Source of the DNA: Pseudomonadota bacterium
GTDB taxonomy: Bacteria; Pseudomonadota; Alphaproteobacteria; Rhizobiales; Rhizobiaceae
Reading direction: 5' to 3'
Assembly: GCA_023387775.1 (NCBI GenBank)
Contig: JAEWHN010000313.1
Location: 1-18,470 of the forward strand
Length of the DNA stretch: 18,470 bases
Position numbers and translations under genes: made by a program. A model generated the notes under the pieces. The model was given only the letters and a program-made list of their open reading frames with translations, made no database searches and had not been told where the DNA came from. Shown here in pieces: positions 6,958-14,819 of the stretch. How positions within the stretch are numbered: the first letter of the stretch is position 1; each line of letters starts with the position of its first letter.

Positions 6958-8463
6958 TCACAGTTCATGGGGAAAGCCGACACGGTCCAGCGGCCAGACC
7001 GGACGGCGGACGCGAACATAGGGTCGAAGGTGCGCCTGCGGGGTAGCGAGCGCTCCGGTGTCGCAGACGATCACCTGGCCTGCGACCGGCTCGAAGGCGG
7101 CACGGAAATGCTGCATCGACTTCACCACCAGAAAGCGCAGTCGCGAGGGCTCGATGCCGAAGGTGCGCACCTGTTGGAGGTCGAGCATCTGCCCCGGCAA
7201 GGTGACGATGAGGATGTCGATCCCCTTCACGCGAAACACGGCGGTCCGGCCGAAGCTGTGGGTGATACCGCCAAGGATCGGCCCGTCGCCGGTATAGGTG
7301 CCGTCCGAAAGGTGAACGATCTCACCCGTTAAAGTAAGCGGGCCGCCGCCGAAGGCTGGGTCGCACTTGCCGCCGATCGCCAGCGTCACGGTCTCGCCGA
7401 CCGCGTGCCGATGAAGTTCCGCTGCGGCGGCCGGATCGATCATCGGCGCAAGGGCCCCTCCCGCGGCACCAACCTTCAGAAGGGCGGCGAGAAGGGCGGT
7501 GGCATCCCCATAGGCGCCGGCGCCCGGGTTGTCGGCATAGTCGGCGATCACCAGAGGCCCCTGGGATGAATCGAAGCCGCGGGCGGCGGCGGCAGCCTCG
7601 CTCGGGCTGAGAAAATCGTTCGAGGTCTGCCCACGGCCCTCCCAGATGGCGTGGGCGAGGTCCTCGGCGATTTCGCGGGCGCGCGGTCCGGCGCCTTCGT
7701 CATGCGTCACCAGAACGGTCGGACCCATCTCCTCGATATCGGCTTCCGAAAAGCCGGCGTTGATCGAGACGGCGAGGATCCCCGGTTCGGCCTCGAAGGC
7801 GCTGGCACGGGTATAGAGAGCCGCCGTCCGCGGCACATCGGTGCGGCCGGCATTGGCCTCGTCGAGCATCGGGCGGTGGGCGCGCAGCGTGCGCGGCCGG
7901 ACCGACCCGCGCATCGCCGCATCGAGAAGGCGGCCGGCATGGCGGCCGGTCTCGCGCATGTCGACATGCGGATAGGTCTTGTAGCTGACAAATATCTGTG
8001 CCTGTTCCACCATCGCGGGCGTCACCATGGCGTGCAAGTCCAGCGTAACGGCGATGGGGAGTGCCTCACCTAGGATGGCACGCAGGCGGGCAAGAAGCTC
8101 CCCCTCGCCATCCTCGCAGAACGTGGGCACCATGGAGCCGTGCAGGCTGAGTGCCACGCCATCGAGCGTGGCGCGATGAGTGCGGGCAGCCTCGCAGATG
8201 ATCCCAGCGATGTGGTCGAAGGCTTCGCGCGAGACGCGGGCGCCCGGCGTGGCATGTGCTGAAACCGCGTGGGTCACGCGCCAGCCGGCCTCTCGGCCCG
8301 CGTCGAGGAACCCCGCCAGTTCGTCATTTACGTCCCCGAACCGGTCGACGGCCGCCTGGCCGATATCGAGCACACCCTCGCGGAAGTCCTGGAGCGTGGT
8401 CTCGCCCTTCTTGAAGGTATTGCTTTCATGGACGAAGGCGGCAGTAAGGACGTGGAATGGCAT
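6958..8463 (-). CDS. M81 family metallohydrolase (MlrC-like)
   Basis: This 501-residue, full-length member of the M81/MlrC family has an N-terminal catalytic domain (about 1-290) and the MlrC C-terminal domain (about 300-480). Visible family motifs are HESNTF (12-17), LHGSM (107-111), LDLHA (141-145) and YKTYPHVD (161-168). Their Glu, Asp and His residues are the likely metal ligands. There is no signal peptide, so it should act in the cytoplasm on imported substrate. The namesake MlrC cleaves linear microcystin fragments, but most M81 members have no known substrate. None of mlrA, mlrB or mlrD is present here. The gene is last in the leftward operon, 12 bases after the DppF-type ATPase and without a strong ribosome site, so translation is probably coupled. 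By context it hydrolyses a peptide or N-acyl amino acid. Confidence 0.88.
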   Translation of the reverse strand: MPFHVLTAAFVHESNTFKKGETTLQDFREGVLDIGQAAVDRFGDVNDELAGFLDAGREAGWRVTHAVSAHATPGARVSREAFDHIAGIICEAARTHRATLDGVALSLHGSMVPTFCEDGEGELLARLRAILGEALPIAVTLDLHAMVTPAMVEQAQIFVSYKTYPHVDMRETGRHAGRLLDAAMRGSVRPRTLRAHRPMLDEANAGRTDVPRTAALYTRASAFEAEPGILAVSINAGFSEADIEEMGPTVLVTHDEGAGPRAREIAEDLAHAIWEGRGQTSNDFLSPSEAAAAARGFDSSQGPLVIADYADNPGAGAYGDATALLAALLKVGAAGGALAPMIDPAAAAELHRHAVGETVTLAIGGKCDPAFGGGPLTLTGEIVHLSDGTYTGDGPILGGITHSFGRTAVFRVKGIDILIVTLPGQMLDLQQVRTFGIEPSRLRFLVVKSMQHFRAAFEPVAGQVIVCDTGALATPQAHLRPYVRVRRPVWPLDRVGFPHEL

Positions 8464-8475
8464 CGGATGTGGCTT

Positions 8476-9423
8476 TCAGAGAGGATGGAAGCAGGCGACG
8501 GGATGGGCCGGGTCCTGTGACAGCACCGGCCGCTCGCTGCGGCAGCGGTCGGACGCAAAGGCGCAGCGCGTGGCAAAGGCGCAGCCCGCAGGCAAGGCGA
8601 AGGGGCTGGGGATTTCACCGCCAAGCGGCGCGATTTCGCGCCTGCGGGTCGGATCAGGGGCAAAGCCCGACCGCATCAGCGCATGGGTATAAGGGTGGCG
8701 TGGGGCGGCTTTGGTATTCGGCAGCACCTCCACCACCGAGCCGAGATACATCACCACGATGCGGTCGCAGAAATAGCGGACGAGGCCGAGGTCGTGGCTG
8801 ATAAACAGGTAGGTGAGCCCCAACTTGTCGCGGAGATCGGCGAGAAGCGCGATGATCTGGGCCTGGATCGAGACGTCGAGCGAGGCGGTCGGCTCGTCCA
8901 GCACGACGAAATCGGGGCGCAGGGCCAAGGCCCGGGCGATGCCGACACGCTGGCGCTGCCCGCCGGAAAGCTGGTGCGGGTAACTGGTCACAAGCGTTTC
9001 CGGCAAGCCGACGGCGGCGAGCATGGCGGCCACGGCATCCGGCGGCATGACACGGCCCTGCACCCGGAAGGGCTCGGCCAGCACCCTGGCCAAGGTGAAC
9101 CTCGGATCAAGACTTGAATAGGGGTCCTGGAAGACCATCGCCATGCGCTTACGCATCGCGCGCAGGGCTGACGCGGACAGGGCGGTCAGTTCGGTGTCGT
9201 CAAAGACGACGCGGCCGCTGGTCGCCTCGATCAGCCGCAGGATCAGGCGGGCCAGCGTGGACTTGCCGCAGCCGCTCTCGCCGACCACGCCCAGCACTTC
9301 GCCACGGGCGATCTCCAGCGAGACATCGCGCACCGCGATCATGGCTCGCTCGCGCGAGAACAGGCCGCCGCCGGACCGGAAGCGTTTCGTCAGCCCTTCG
9401 ATGCGGAGCAGGGGCCCGGTCAC
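8476..9423 (-). CDS. peptide ABC transporter ATPase, DppF-type
   Basis: This 315-residue ATP-binding subunit energises import with its partner at 9420-10379. Walker A is GESGCGKST (48-56), the signature is LSGGQRQRVGIARAL, Walker B is FVVLDEPTASLD and the switch His is in ISHDLG. The Cys-containing C-terminus (GCAFATRCAFASDRC) is the oligopeptide/dipeptide-transporter C-terminal domain. The start is a GTG at 9423 whose last bases overlap the TGA of the upstream ATPase gene (GTGA), so translation is coupled. An extension near residues 16-29 (RSGGGLFSRERAMIAV) is the typical DppF/OppF loop after the first strand. The subunit class is firm, while the transported substrate is inferred only from neighbours. 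Confidence 0.93.
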   Translation of the reverse strand: MTGPLLRIEGLTKRFRSGGGLFSRERAMIAVRDVSLEIARGEVLGVVGESGCGKSTLARLILRLIEATSGRVVFDDTELTALSASALRAMRKRMAMVFQDPYSSLDPRFTLARVLAEPFRVQGRVMPPDAVAAMLAAVGLPETLVTSYPHQLSGGQRQRVGIARALALRPDFVVLDEPTASLDVSIQAQIIALLADLRDKLGLTYLFISHDLGLVRYFCDRIVVMYLGSVVEVLPNTKAAPRHPYTHALMRSGFAPDPTRRREIAPLGGEIPSPFALPAGCAFATRCAFASDRCRSERPVLSQDPAHPVACFHPL

Positions 9424-10379
9424 GGCGCAGTCCCTGCATGATGGCAGGCGACGCTTGCCGCGTCCCGGTGTAGAAGCGGCGGGGCGTTGTCCCGGCAGAT
9501 CCCGGTCGCCCGCCGGCAGCGCAGATGAAAGCGGCAGCCGGTCGGGAAGGCGAGAGCCGAGGGCACTGCGCCGGGAATGCCGCGAAGGCTACCCCTGGCG
9601 GTCCCTTCCTGCGGGATGCAGTCGATCAGGGCGGCGGTATAGGGATGGGCGGGGGCCGCGAAAATCGGGCCGACCGGCCCCTCTTCGGCCAAGCGGCCGC
9701 TATAGAGCACCGCGACCCGGTCGCAGATCTGCGCGATGACTCCCATGTCATGCGTGATAAGCAGCAGCGCCAGCCCGCGGTCGCGCACCAGAGCGCCGAG
9801 TATCTGGATGATCTGGGCCTGCACCGTGACATCGAGCGCCGTGGTCGGCTCGTCGGCGATGATCAACTCGGGTTCGCCGGCAAGCGCCATGGCGATCACG
9901 ATGCGCTGCTTCATGCCGCCGGAAAGCTGGTGGGGATAGGCATCGACCACGGCTGCCGCGTCGGGAATGCGCAATTGGGTCAACAGGTCCAGCGTGCGGG
10001 CGCGCGCCGCACTTTTCGTCAGGCGAAGGTGCAGGCGCGAGACGATATCGACCTGCCCCCCAATCCGCTGCACCGGGTCGAGGGCGGTCATCGGGTTCTG
10101 GGTAACGAAACCGATGCGCCGGCCCCGCAGCGCGCGGCGTTCGCCCTCGCTCATCGCGGCCATATCCCGTCCAGCAAAGCGCACCTCGCCTTCGGTGACG
10201 CGCCCGCCGATCAGCGGCAACAACCCCATCGCGGCCATGGCGGTCAGCGACTTGCCCGAGCCGCTTTCACCGACGAGGCCGAGGATGCGGCCGGCTTCGA
10301 CGCTGAGGCTGATGCGGTCGAGGAGCGCCACATTGCCGATGGCGACGCTGACGCCCGAGAGTTCCAGAAGCGGACTCAT
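9420..10379 (-). CDS. peptide ABC transporter ATPase, DppD-type
   Basis: This 319-residue first ATPase of the importer has Walker A GESGSGKS (37-44), signature LSGGMKQRIVIAMAL, Walker B LIIADEPTTALD and ITHDMGV carrying the switch His. The motif QNPMTALDPVQRIGGQ is the Q-loop segment seen in DppD/OppD. The C-terminus holds the Cys cluster (GCRFHLRCRRATGIC) of the oligopeptide-transporter domain. The ATG at 10379 overlaps the stop of the DppC-type gene (ATGA), and its own stop overlaps the GTG of the DppF-type gene. It forms a heterodimer with the 8476-9423 product at the membrane's inner face. Confidence 0.93.
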   Translation of the reverse strand: MSPLLELSGVSVAIGNVALLDRISLSVEAGRILGLVGESGSGKSLTAMAAMGLLPLIGGRVTEGEVRFAGRDMAAMSEGERRALRGRRIGFVTQNPMTALDPVQRIGGQVDIVSRLHLRLTKSAARARTLDLLTQLRIPDAAAVVDAYPHQLSGGMKQRIVIAMALAGEPELIIADEPTTALDVTVQAQIIQILGALVRDRGLALLLITHDMGVIAQICDRVAVLYSGRLAEEGPVGPIFAAPAHPYTAALIDCIPQEGTARGSLRGIPGAVPSALAFPTGCRFHLRCRRATGICRDNAPPLLHRDAASVACHHAGTAP

Positions 10380-11224
10380 CCGGCACCCCGCAGCTTCGAA
10401 CGGATATCGAGTTCGGCGATCAGCGCATCGCCGTAAAGGTTGATCGCCAGCACCGTCGCCGCCACGGCAAGGCCCGGAAAGATGATGATCCAGGGCGCCT
10501 TAAACATCAGCGCCGAGCCGGCTGACATCATGCCGCCCCAGGAGGGCACCGGCGGCTGCGCGCCAAGGCCGAAAAAGCCGAGCGTCGCTTCGAGGATGAT
10601 CGCATCGCCCGTGGCCAGCATCGCCGCGACGAGCACGGGGGCGAACGCGTTGGGCAACAGGTGGCGCAGCAGGATATGCGTGTTGCCGGCACCGAGACTG
10701 CGCGCCGCCTCGACAAAGGTCTCCCCCTTCAGCGTCATGATCTGGGCCCGGGTCAGGCGGGTGAACTGCGCCAGATAGGCAACGGCGATAGCGATCATCG
10801 TACCGGTGGTGCCGGGGCCGATGATGGCGACCAGGATCAGCGCGATCAGGATTTCCGGGAAGGACCAGGTCAGGTCGACGACCACCGTCACCGTGCGGTC
10901 GAACCGGCCGCCGAACCAAGCAGCGGCCGCGCCGAGCACCATGCCGCATGCCACCGATAGCGATATGGCGGTGGCGCTGACCGAAAGCGAGGTGCGGGCA
11001 CCGTACATAAGGCGGGTCAAAAGGTCCCGCCCGAACTCGTCCGTGCCCAGCCAATGGGCCGCCGAGGCCGAGCCATAGGCCTCCTTCAAGGCCTGCGCGT
11101 CATAGGCATAGGGCGAGAGCACCGGGGCGAAAAGCGCCGCTGCGACGATAAGGATGAGCCACGCGCCGGCGATGCCGCCGACCGGCCAGCGCAGCGCACG
11201 CAAGGGGGCAGGCCACGCGCTCAT
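10376..11224 (-). CDS. peptide ABC transporter permease, DppC-type
   Basis: This 282-residue inner-membrane subunit has a single N-terminal helix (WLILIVAAALFAPVLSPYA), then the DppC signature HWLGTDEFGRDLLTRLMYGARTSL split over its periplasmic part, then five or so further helices. The EAA loop that contacts the ATPases reads EAARSLGAGNTHILLRHLLPN. The start at 11224 is chosen because its ATG overlaps the TGA of the DppB-type gene (ATGA); the frame stays open 96 bases upstream inside that gene, but this part is not protein-like. It is the second half of the translocation pore. Confidence 0.92.
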   Translation of the reverse strand: MSAWPAPLRALRWPVGGIAGAWLILIVAAALFAPVLSPYAYDAQALKEAYGSASAAHWLGTDEFGRDLLTRLMYGARTSLSVSATAISLSVACGMVLGAAAAWFGGRFDRTVTVVVDLTWSFPEILIALILVAIIGPGTTGTMIAIAVAYLAQFTRLTRAQIMTLKGETFVEAARSLGAGNTHILLRHLLPNAFAPVLVAAMLATGDAIILEATLGFFGLGAQPPVPSWGGMMSAGSALMFKAPWIIIFPGLAVAATVLAINLYGDALIAELDIRSKLRGAG

Positions 11225-12147
11225 GCCATCGCCGCCCTGACGCGCGGATCCATCATCGCCTGCAGGACGTCGCCCAGGAGCGTGCCCAGCATCACCGCCA
11301 TCGCCAGCATCAGCAGGCACGCCTGCACCACCGGATAGTCATGCTGACCGAGCGACTTGATCAGCAGGGTCCCGAGACCCGGACGGGCAAACACCACCTC
11401 GACGGTGATCGCTCCGCCGAGGATCCAGCCGATCCTGAGCGCGAGGATCGTCACCACCGGGATCAGCGCGTGGCGAAGGACGTGAAGGAGTTCGATGCGC
11501 CACCGAGGCAGGCCCTTGGCATGCAGAAGGGTGACGAAGTCCTGCCTTACGGCCTCGATCATCGCCACGCGGGTGATGCGCGTGACCAGCGCGGTGCCGC
11601 CGAGGCCGATCGTCAGCACCGGAAGCACCAGCGAGTTCCAGCCGCGCGCGCCCGAAACCGGGAACCATCCCATCCAGACGGAAAAGACCAGCATCAGGAT
11701 CAGCCCCAGCCAGAAGTTGGGCATGGTGGAGCCAACGAGCACGCCACCCATGATGGCGCGATCCGGCCAGCGGTCGCGACAGAGCGCCGCGATGATCCCT
11801 AGCGCTATCCCCACGACACTCGAGAAAAGCAGCGCCAGGCCGCCCAGGCGCAAGGAATGCGGCATCGCCTGCGCGATCAGTTCGGCAACCGGCCGGCGCG
11901 CCACGATGGCCGTGCCGAGATCCCCCTGGAGCACCTTTCCAAGCCAGATGCCGTATTGCACCGGCAGCGCCCGATCGAGACCGTAGCGCGCCTCCATCTC
12001 GGCGCGGGCCGAAGCCGGCGACCCGACCTTCAACAGGTTATCTATCGGGTCGCCGGGTATGAAGTGGAGAATGGAGAAGATCACCACCGACACGGCCAGG
12101 AAAACCGGCACGAGCATCAGCACACGGCGGATCAGCCACGGCAGCAT
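11221..12147 (-). CDS. peptide ABC transporter permease, DppB-type
   Basis: This 308-residue inner-membrane protein has about six hydrophobic helices, beginning MLPWLIRRVLMLVPVFLAVS and ending near DPRVRAA. It has the DppB-type N-terminal region (FIPGDPIDNLL; YGLDRALPVQYGIWLGKVLQGDLG) and the EAA loop EAVRQDFVTLLHAKGLP. The ATG at 12147 has GGGAGGA five bases upstream, the best ribosome site in the operon, 27 bases after the binding-protein stop. It pairs with the DppC-type protein, to whose gene it is joined by an ATGA overlap. Confidence 0.93.
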   Translation of the reverse strand: MLPWLIRRVLMLVPVFLAVSVVIFSILHFIPGDPIDNLLKVGSPASARAEMEARYGLDRALPVQYGIWLGKVLQGDLGTAIVARRPVAELIAQAMPHSLRLGGLALLFSSVVGIALGIIAALCRDRWPDRAIMGGVLVGSTMPNFWLGLILMLVFSVWMGWFPVSGARGWNSLVLPVLTIGLGGTALVTRITRVAMIEAVRQDFVTLLHAKGLPRWRIELLHVLRHALIPVVTILALRIGWILGGAITVEVVFARPGLGTLLIKSLGQHDYPVVQACLLMLAMAVMLGTLLGDVLQAMMDPRVRAAMA

Positions 12148-12174
12148 GCCGGTCCTCCCTTGCCGCGGTCGCGC

Positions 12175-13743
12175 CTACTCCTTCACCTCCATGTCCATTA
12201 TCGCCACCGTGCTGATGCCCGGTGCATTGATCTCTCCGGGCATGACCAGGCGGTCCTTGTTGTAGGCGACCGCCTGGACTGGCTGATAGATCGGCGCCAT
12301 CGGGAACTGGGTCAGCACATAGTCATGATAGGTGGTGAAATTCGCCACGCGCTCCTCCATGTTTTTCGCGCCGGTCATGGCTTTTGCGCGCAGTTCTTCC
12401 GCCTTGGGGTCGTTGAACATGGAAACGTTGGGATAGCCCAGCCGGTCGGCGCCGAAGAACCAGTCGACGATGTCGGCATTGTCCCAGTTATAGGAACGCA
12501 CAGCCAGTTGCTGGGTGCCGGTCTTGTACTGGTCGCGGATCATCGAACTGTCGAAGGTGGTGATGTCGGCTTCGATACCGACCGCCTTCAGTTGCGCCTG
12601 GATCACTTCGGAGAGGCGGCGGAAGATTGAATCTGACTGAGTCCATAGGCTGACCTTCAGAGAGGCGCCATCCTTGGCCCTCACGCCGTTTTCACCCATC
12701 TGCCAGCCGGCCTCGTCCAGCAGCGCATTCGCGCGGTCAGGATCGTAGTGGATCCTGGCGCTGTCGGAGACATGGCTTTCCGGCAAGGCCGAAATCAGGA
12801 ACGTGTCGGCCACGGATCCGACTCCCCCGAAAACCGATGCCAGGATTTCTTCCTGGTTAATAGCCTTGGACGCCGCCTCGCGCACGCGGATGTCGTCGAA
12901 GGGGGCCTTCGTCACATTGATCTGCATGTAGTAGACGTCCTCGCCGGGCATGGTCAGGACGGCGAGGTTCGCACTCTTCTCCACCTCGGTGGTGAGGTCG
13001 GCGGGAACGCTCAGCAGAAGGTCGACGCCGCCGGTCTTGAGTTCCAGCAGCGCCGTCGAATCCTCGGCGATCTCGCGCAGCGTCAGCTTGGCGATCTTCG
13101 CCGGCCCGGCGTTCTTGGCCAGAGACGGACCCCACTTGTAATCGTCGTTGCGAACAAGCACCGTCTCCTGGCCGATCGTAAAGCTTCCCAGCTTGAACGG
13201 ACCGGTGCCGTACACCTCGGTCACGCCGAAATTCTCGCCGAGCGCGGCCCTGGACTCCGGTTCAACGACCGACATGTAGCTCGAAGACAGGTTGTAGAGC
13301 AGGTTGGGCTCCGGCCGCGCCATCACGAACTTCACCGTGTCGCCGTCGATCACCTGAACCTCGGCGATCGCCTCGCTCATATAGGCGTTCTCGCTGGCCT
13401 TGAACTGTTCCAGCCAGGCCTTGACCGCACCGGAGTCGAACGGTTTGCCGTTGTGGAATGTCACGCCCTTCTTGAGATGAAACGTCCAGGCCATGCCGTC
13501 CGGCGCTTCTTCCCAGCTTTCCGCAAGCCAGGGGTGATAGGACAGGTCCGCTGCCTGGCTCACCAGGCGGTCGAAGATCAGCACCGTCCCGCGGCCCAGA
13601 TTGTTGGCCCGGATCGGATCCAGCGTCGGTATCCCCACTTCGCTGTTGGGAGCGACGAACACTGCCTCCTGGGCCTGGGCGGCGCAGATCGCGACAAGGC
13701 TGACGGAGGCTGAAATCAAGGTCTTGCGGAAGGGAAAGGTCAT
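12175..13743 (-). CDS. peptide/nickel-type ABC substrate-binding protein (family 5)
   Basis: This 522-residue periplasmic binding protein starts at ATG 13743, with AGAGGAA about six bases ahead; the frame is open far upstream but that overlaps the regulator gene and is not protein-like. Residues 1-25 form a Sec signal (MTFPFRKTLISASVSLVAIC, cut after AQA). No lipobox Cys stands at the cut site, so it is soluble. Family-5 landmarks include PTLDPIRANN, LSYHPWLAESWEEAPDG, TFHLKKGVTFHNGKPFD, VYGTGPFKLGSF and INQEEIL. It captures the ligand for the importer encoded next. Family members bind di/oligopeptides, opines, glutathione or nickel. Linkage to an M81 hydrolase and an N-acylamino acid racemase favours a peptide or acylated amino acid. 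Confidence 0.92.
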   Translation of the reverse strand: MTFPFRKTLISASVSLVAICAAQAQEAVFVAPNSEVGIPTLDPIRANNLGRGTVLIFDRLVSQAADLSYHPWLAESWEEAPDGMAWTFHLKKGVTFHNGKPFDSGAVKAWLEQFKASENAYMSEAIAEVQVIDGDTVKFVMARPEPNLLYNLSSSYMSVVEPESRAALGENFGVTEVYGTGPFKLGSFTIGQETVLVRNDDYKWGPSLAKNAGPAKIAKLTLREIAEDSTALLELKTGGVDLLLSVPADLTTEVEKSANLAVLTMPGEDVYYMQINVTKAPFDDIRVREAASKAINQEEILASVFGGVGSVADTFLISALPESHVSDSARIHYDPDRANALLDEAGWQMGENGVRAKDGASLKVSLWTQSDSIFRRLSEVIQAQLKAVGIEADITTFDSSMIRDQYKTGTQQLAVRSYNWDNADIVDWFFGADRLGYPNVSMFNDPKAEELRAKAMTGAKNMEERVANFTTYHDYVLTQFPMAPIYQPVQAVAYNKDRLVMPGEINAPGISTVAIMDMEVKE

Positions 13744-13772
13744 GGCGTTTCCTCTGTGTTGGAACCTGTGGT

Positions 13773-14705
13773 TCACTTTTTGCCCGGACTGCGCCCGGGA
13801 ACGATATGGCCGACGAACTCGTCGTAGAGGGCTGAAACGCGGGCAATCCTGGTTTCGACCTCGGCCCCCAGCTCGCGAAAGACGCCATTCACCATCAGCC
13901 CTATCAGGGAGGACATGGCCGAGGTGGCGTCCCAGAATTGATTGAGGTCGGTCGGCACGGCGAACAATTCGGTGACGACGCCGGGCGCCCAGTCGCAATA
14001 GGGATCGGTGATCAGCGTCACCGGGATCCCCTCGTCTCGCGCGGCCAATGCCAGATCGTGCGTCAGGCGCGAATAGCGCAACCCATCGATCAGGACGAGC
14101 GTGGTCTCGGCCGCTTCTCCCAGCAGGATTTCCGCGAAATGGCCGCCCGCGACATCTGCCAGATGCACGCCTGGCCGTAGATACTGCAGGTTGTGGGCCA
14201 GTTCGACAGCGTGGCCGCGCTCCGTCTGGAACCCCGCGATGAAGACCGAGCGCCGGCGCGCCAGCCGCTCGATCGCCGCCTCGAAGGCCGGCGTCGCCGC
14301 AAGCTCGTATACGGTGACGAGCGCGGCAATCTCGCGTTCCAGCGCCCGCGCGAGTTCCGCCCCGCCTTCGCGACTGCGTCGGTGGAAATCCTTCAGCCGA
14401 TCGCCGATGAGCCAGGGCTTGTCGCCCAGATCCGCCTGGAGGCCGGATTTCATGTCCTTGAGATGGCGGTAGCCGATGGAACGGCAGAACCGGCCGACAG
14501 AGGCCTCGGAAACCCCCACCTTGCGGGCAAGCGTCGCCGCGGTCTCGAATGGCAGCGACGACTGGTTGGCCAGCAGATAATGCGCCAGCGCGCGCTCCGA
14601 AGGCGTGCCGCCTTCCACGGCTGCGGTCAGACGGTCATGCAGATTGCCGTCAAAGGCGGTCCGATCGGCCGTACCGTTAGATTGCGCCTCCTGCGAGCGG
14701 CCCAC
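13773..14705 (-). CDS. MurR/RpiR-family transcriptional regulator
   Basis: This 310-residue protein has an N-terminal RpiR helix-turn-helix (about 35-95: SERALAHYLLANQSSLPFET, then LARKVGVSEASVGRFCRSIGY). It also has a C-terminal SIS-fold effector domain (about 130-275: RRSVFIAGFQTERGHAVEL; TTLVLIDGLRYSRLTHDLAL; IPVTLITDPYCDWAPG). SIS domains of this family usually bind phosphosugars, but members next to amino-acid and peptide operons are common. The start is a GTG at 14705 with GGGAG five bases upstream. The gene is first in the leftward operon, 29 bases before the binding-protein gene, and divergent from the racemase gene. It most likely controls both units through the shared intergenic region. 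The ligand is unknown. Confidence 0.9.
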   Translation of the reverse strand: MGRSQEAQSNGTADRTAFDGNLHDRLTAAVEGGTPSERALAHYLLANQSSLPFETAATLARKVGVSEASVGRFCRSIGYRHLKDMKSGLQADLGDKPWLIGDRLKDFHRRSREGGAELARALEREIAALVTVYELAATPAFEAAIERLARRRSVFIAGFQTERGHAVELAHNLQYLRPGVHLADVAGGHFAEILLGEAAETTLVLIDGLRYSRLTHDLALAARDEGIPVTLITDPYCDWAPGVVTELFAVPTDLNQFWDATSAMSSLIGLMVNGVFRELGAEVETRIARVSALYDEFVGHIVPGRSPGKK

Positions 14706-14738
14706 CGGCTCTCCCCTCCCGTGTTAGATGAACCGAGC

Positions 14739-14756
14739 GTGACAGGAATCTTTCAC
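14739..14756. promoter_or_regulatory. candidate operator in the divergent promoter region
   Basis: GTGACAGGAATCTTTCAC is an imperfect 18-base palindrome (6 of 9 half-site positions pair, arms GTGA/TCAC) between the regulator gene and the racemase gene. A second, spaced pair ATCTTT (14748-14753) and AAAGAT (14782-14787) overlaps it. TTTCAC (14751) and TAAACT (14774) with a 17-base spacer could be the -35 and -10 boxes of the rightward promoter. Binding by the RpiR-type regulator is inference from position. Confidence 0.35.
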
Positions 14757-14819
14757 CTCGTCAACAATGCAAGTAAACTGTAAAGATGCTTCGGAAGCGC
14801 ACTGCTGAGGATGCCCGCC

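Noticed and set aside
6958..8463. Reading the M81 gene as part of a microcystin-degradation (mlr) cluster
   Set aside because: mlrA, mlrB and mlrD are absent and the partners are a Dpp importer, racemase and GNAT. M81 proteins are widespread without microcystin use.
9525..10436. 303-codon open frame on the plus strand
   Set aside because: Antisense to the DppD-type ATPase gene; no protein-like features.
12748..13713. 321-codon open frame on the plus strand
   Set aside because: It is the antisense shadow of the signal-peptide-bearing binding-protein gene. Its composition is rich in Arg/His/Gly with no domain, and it arises from high GC.
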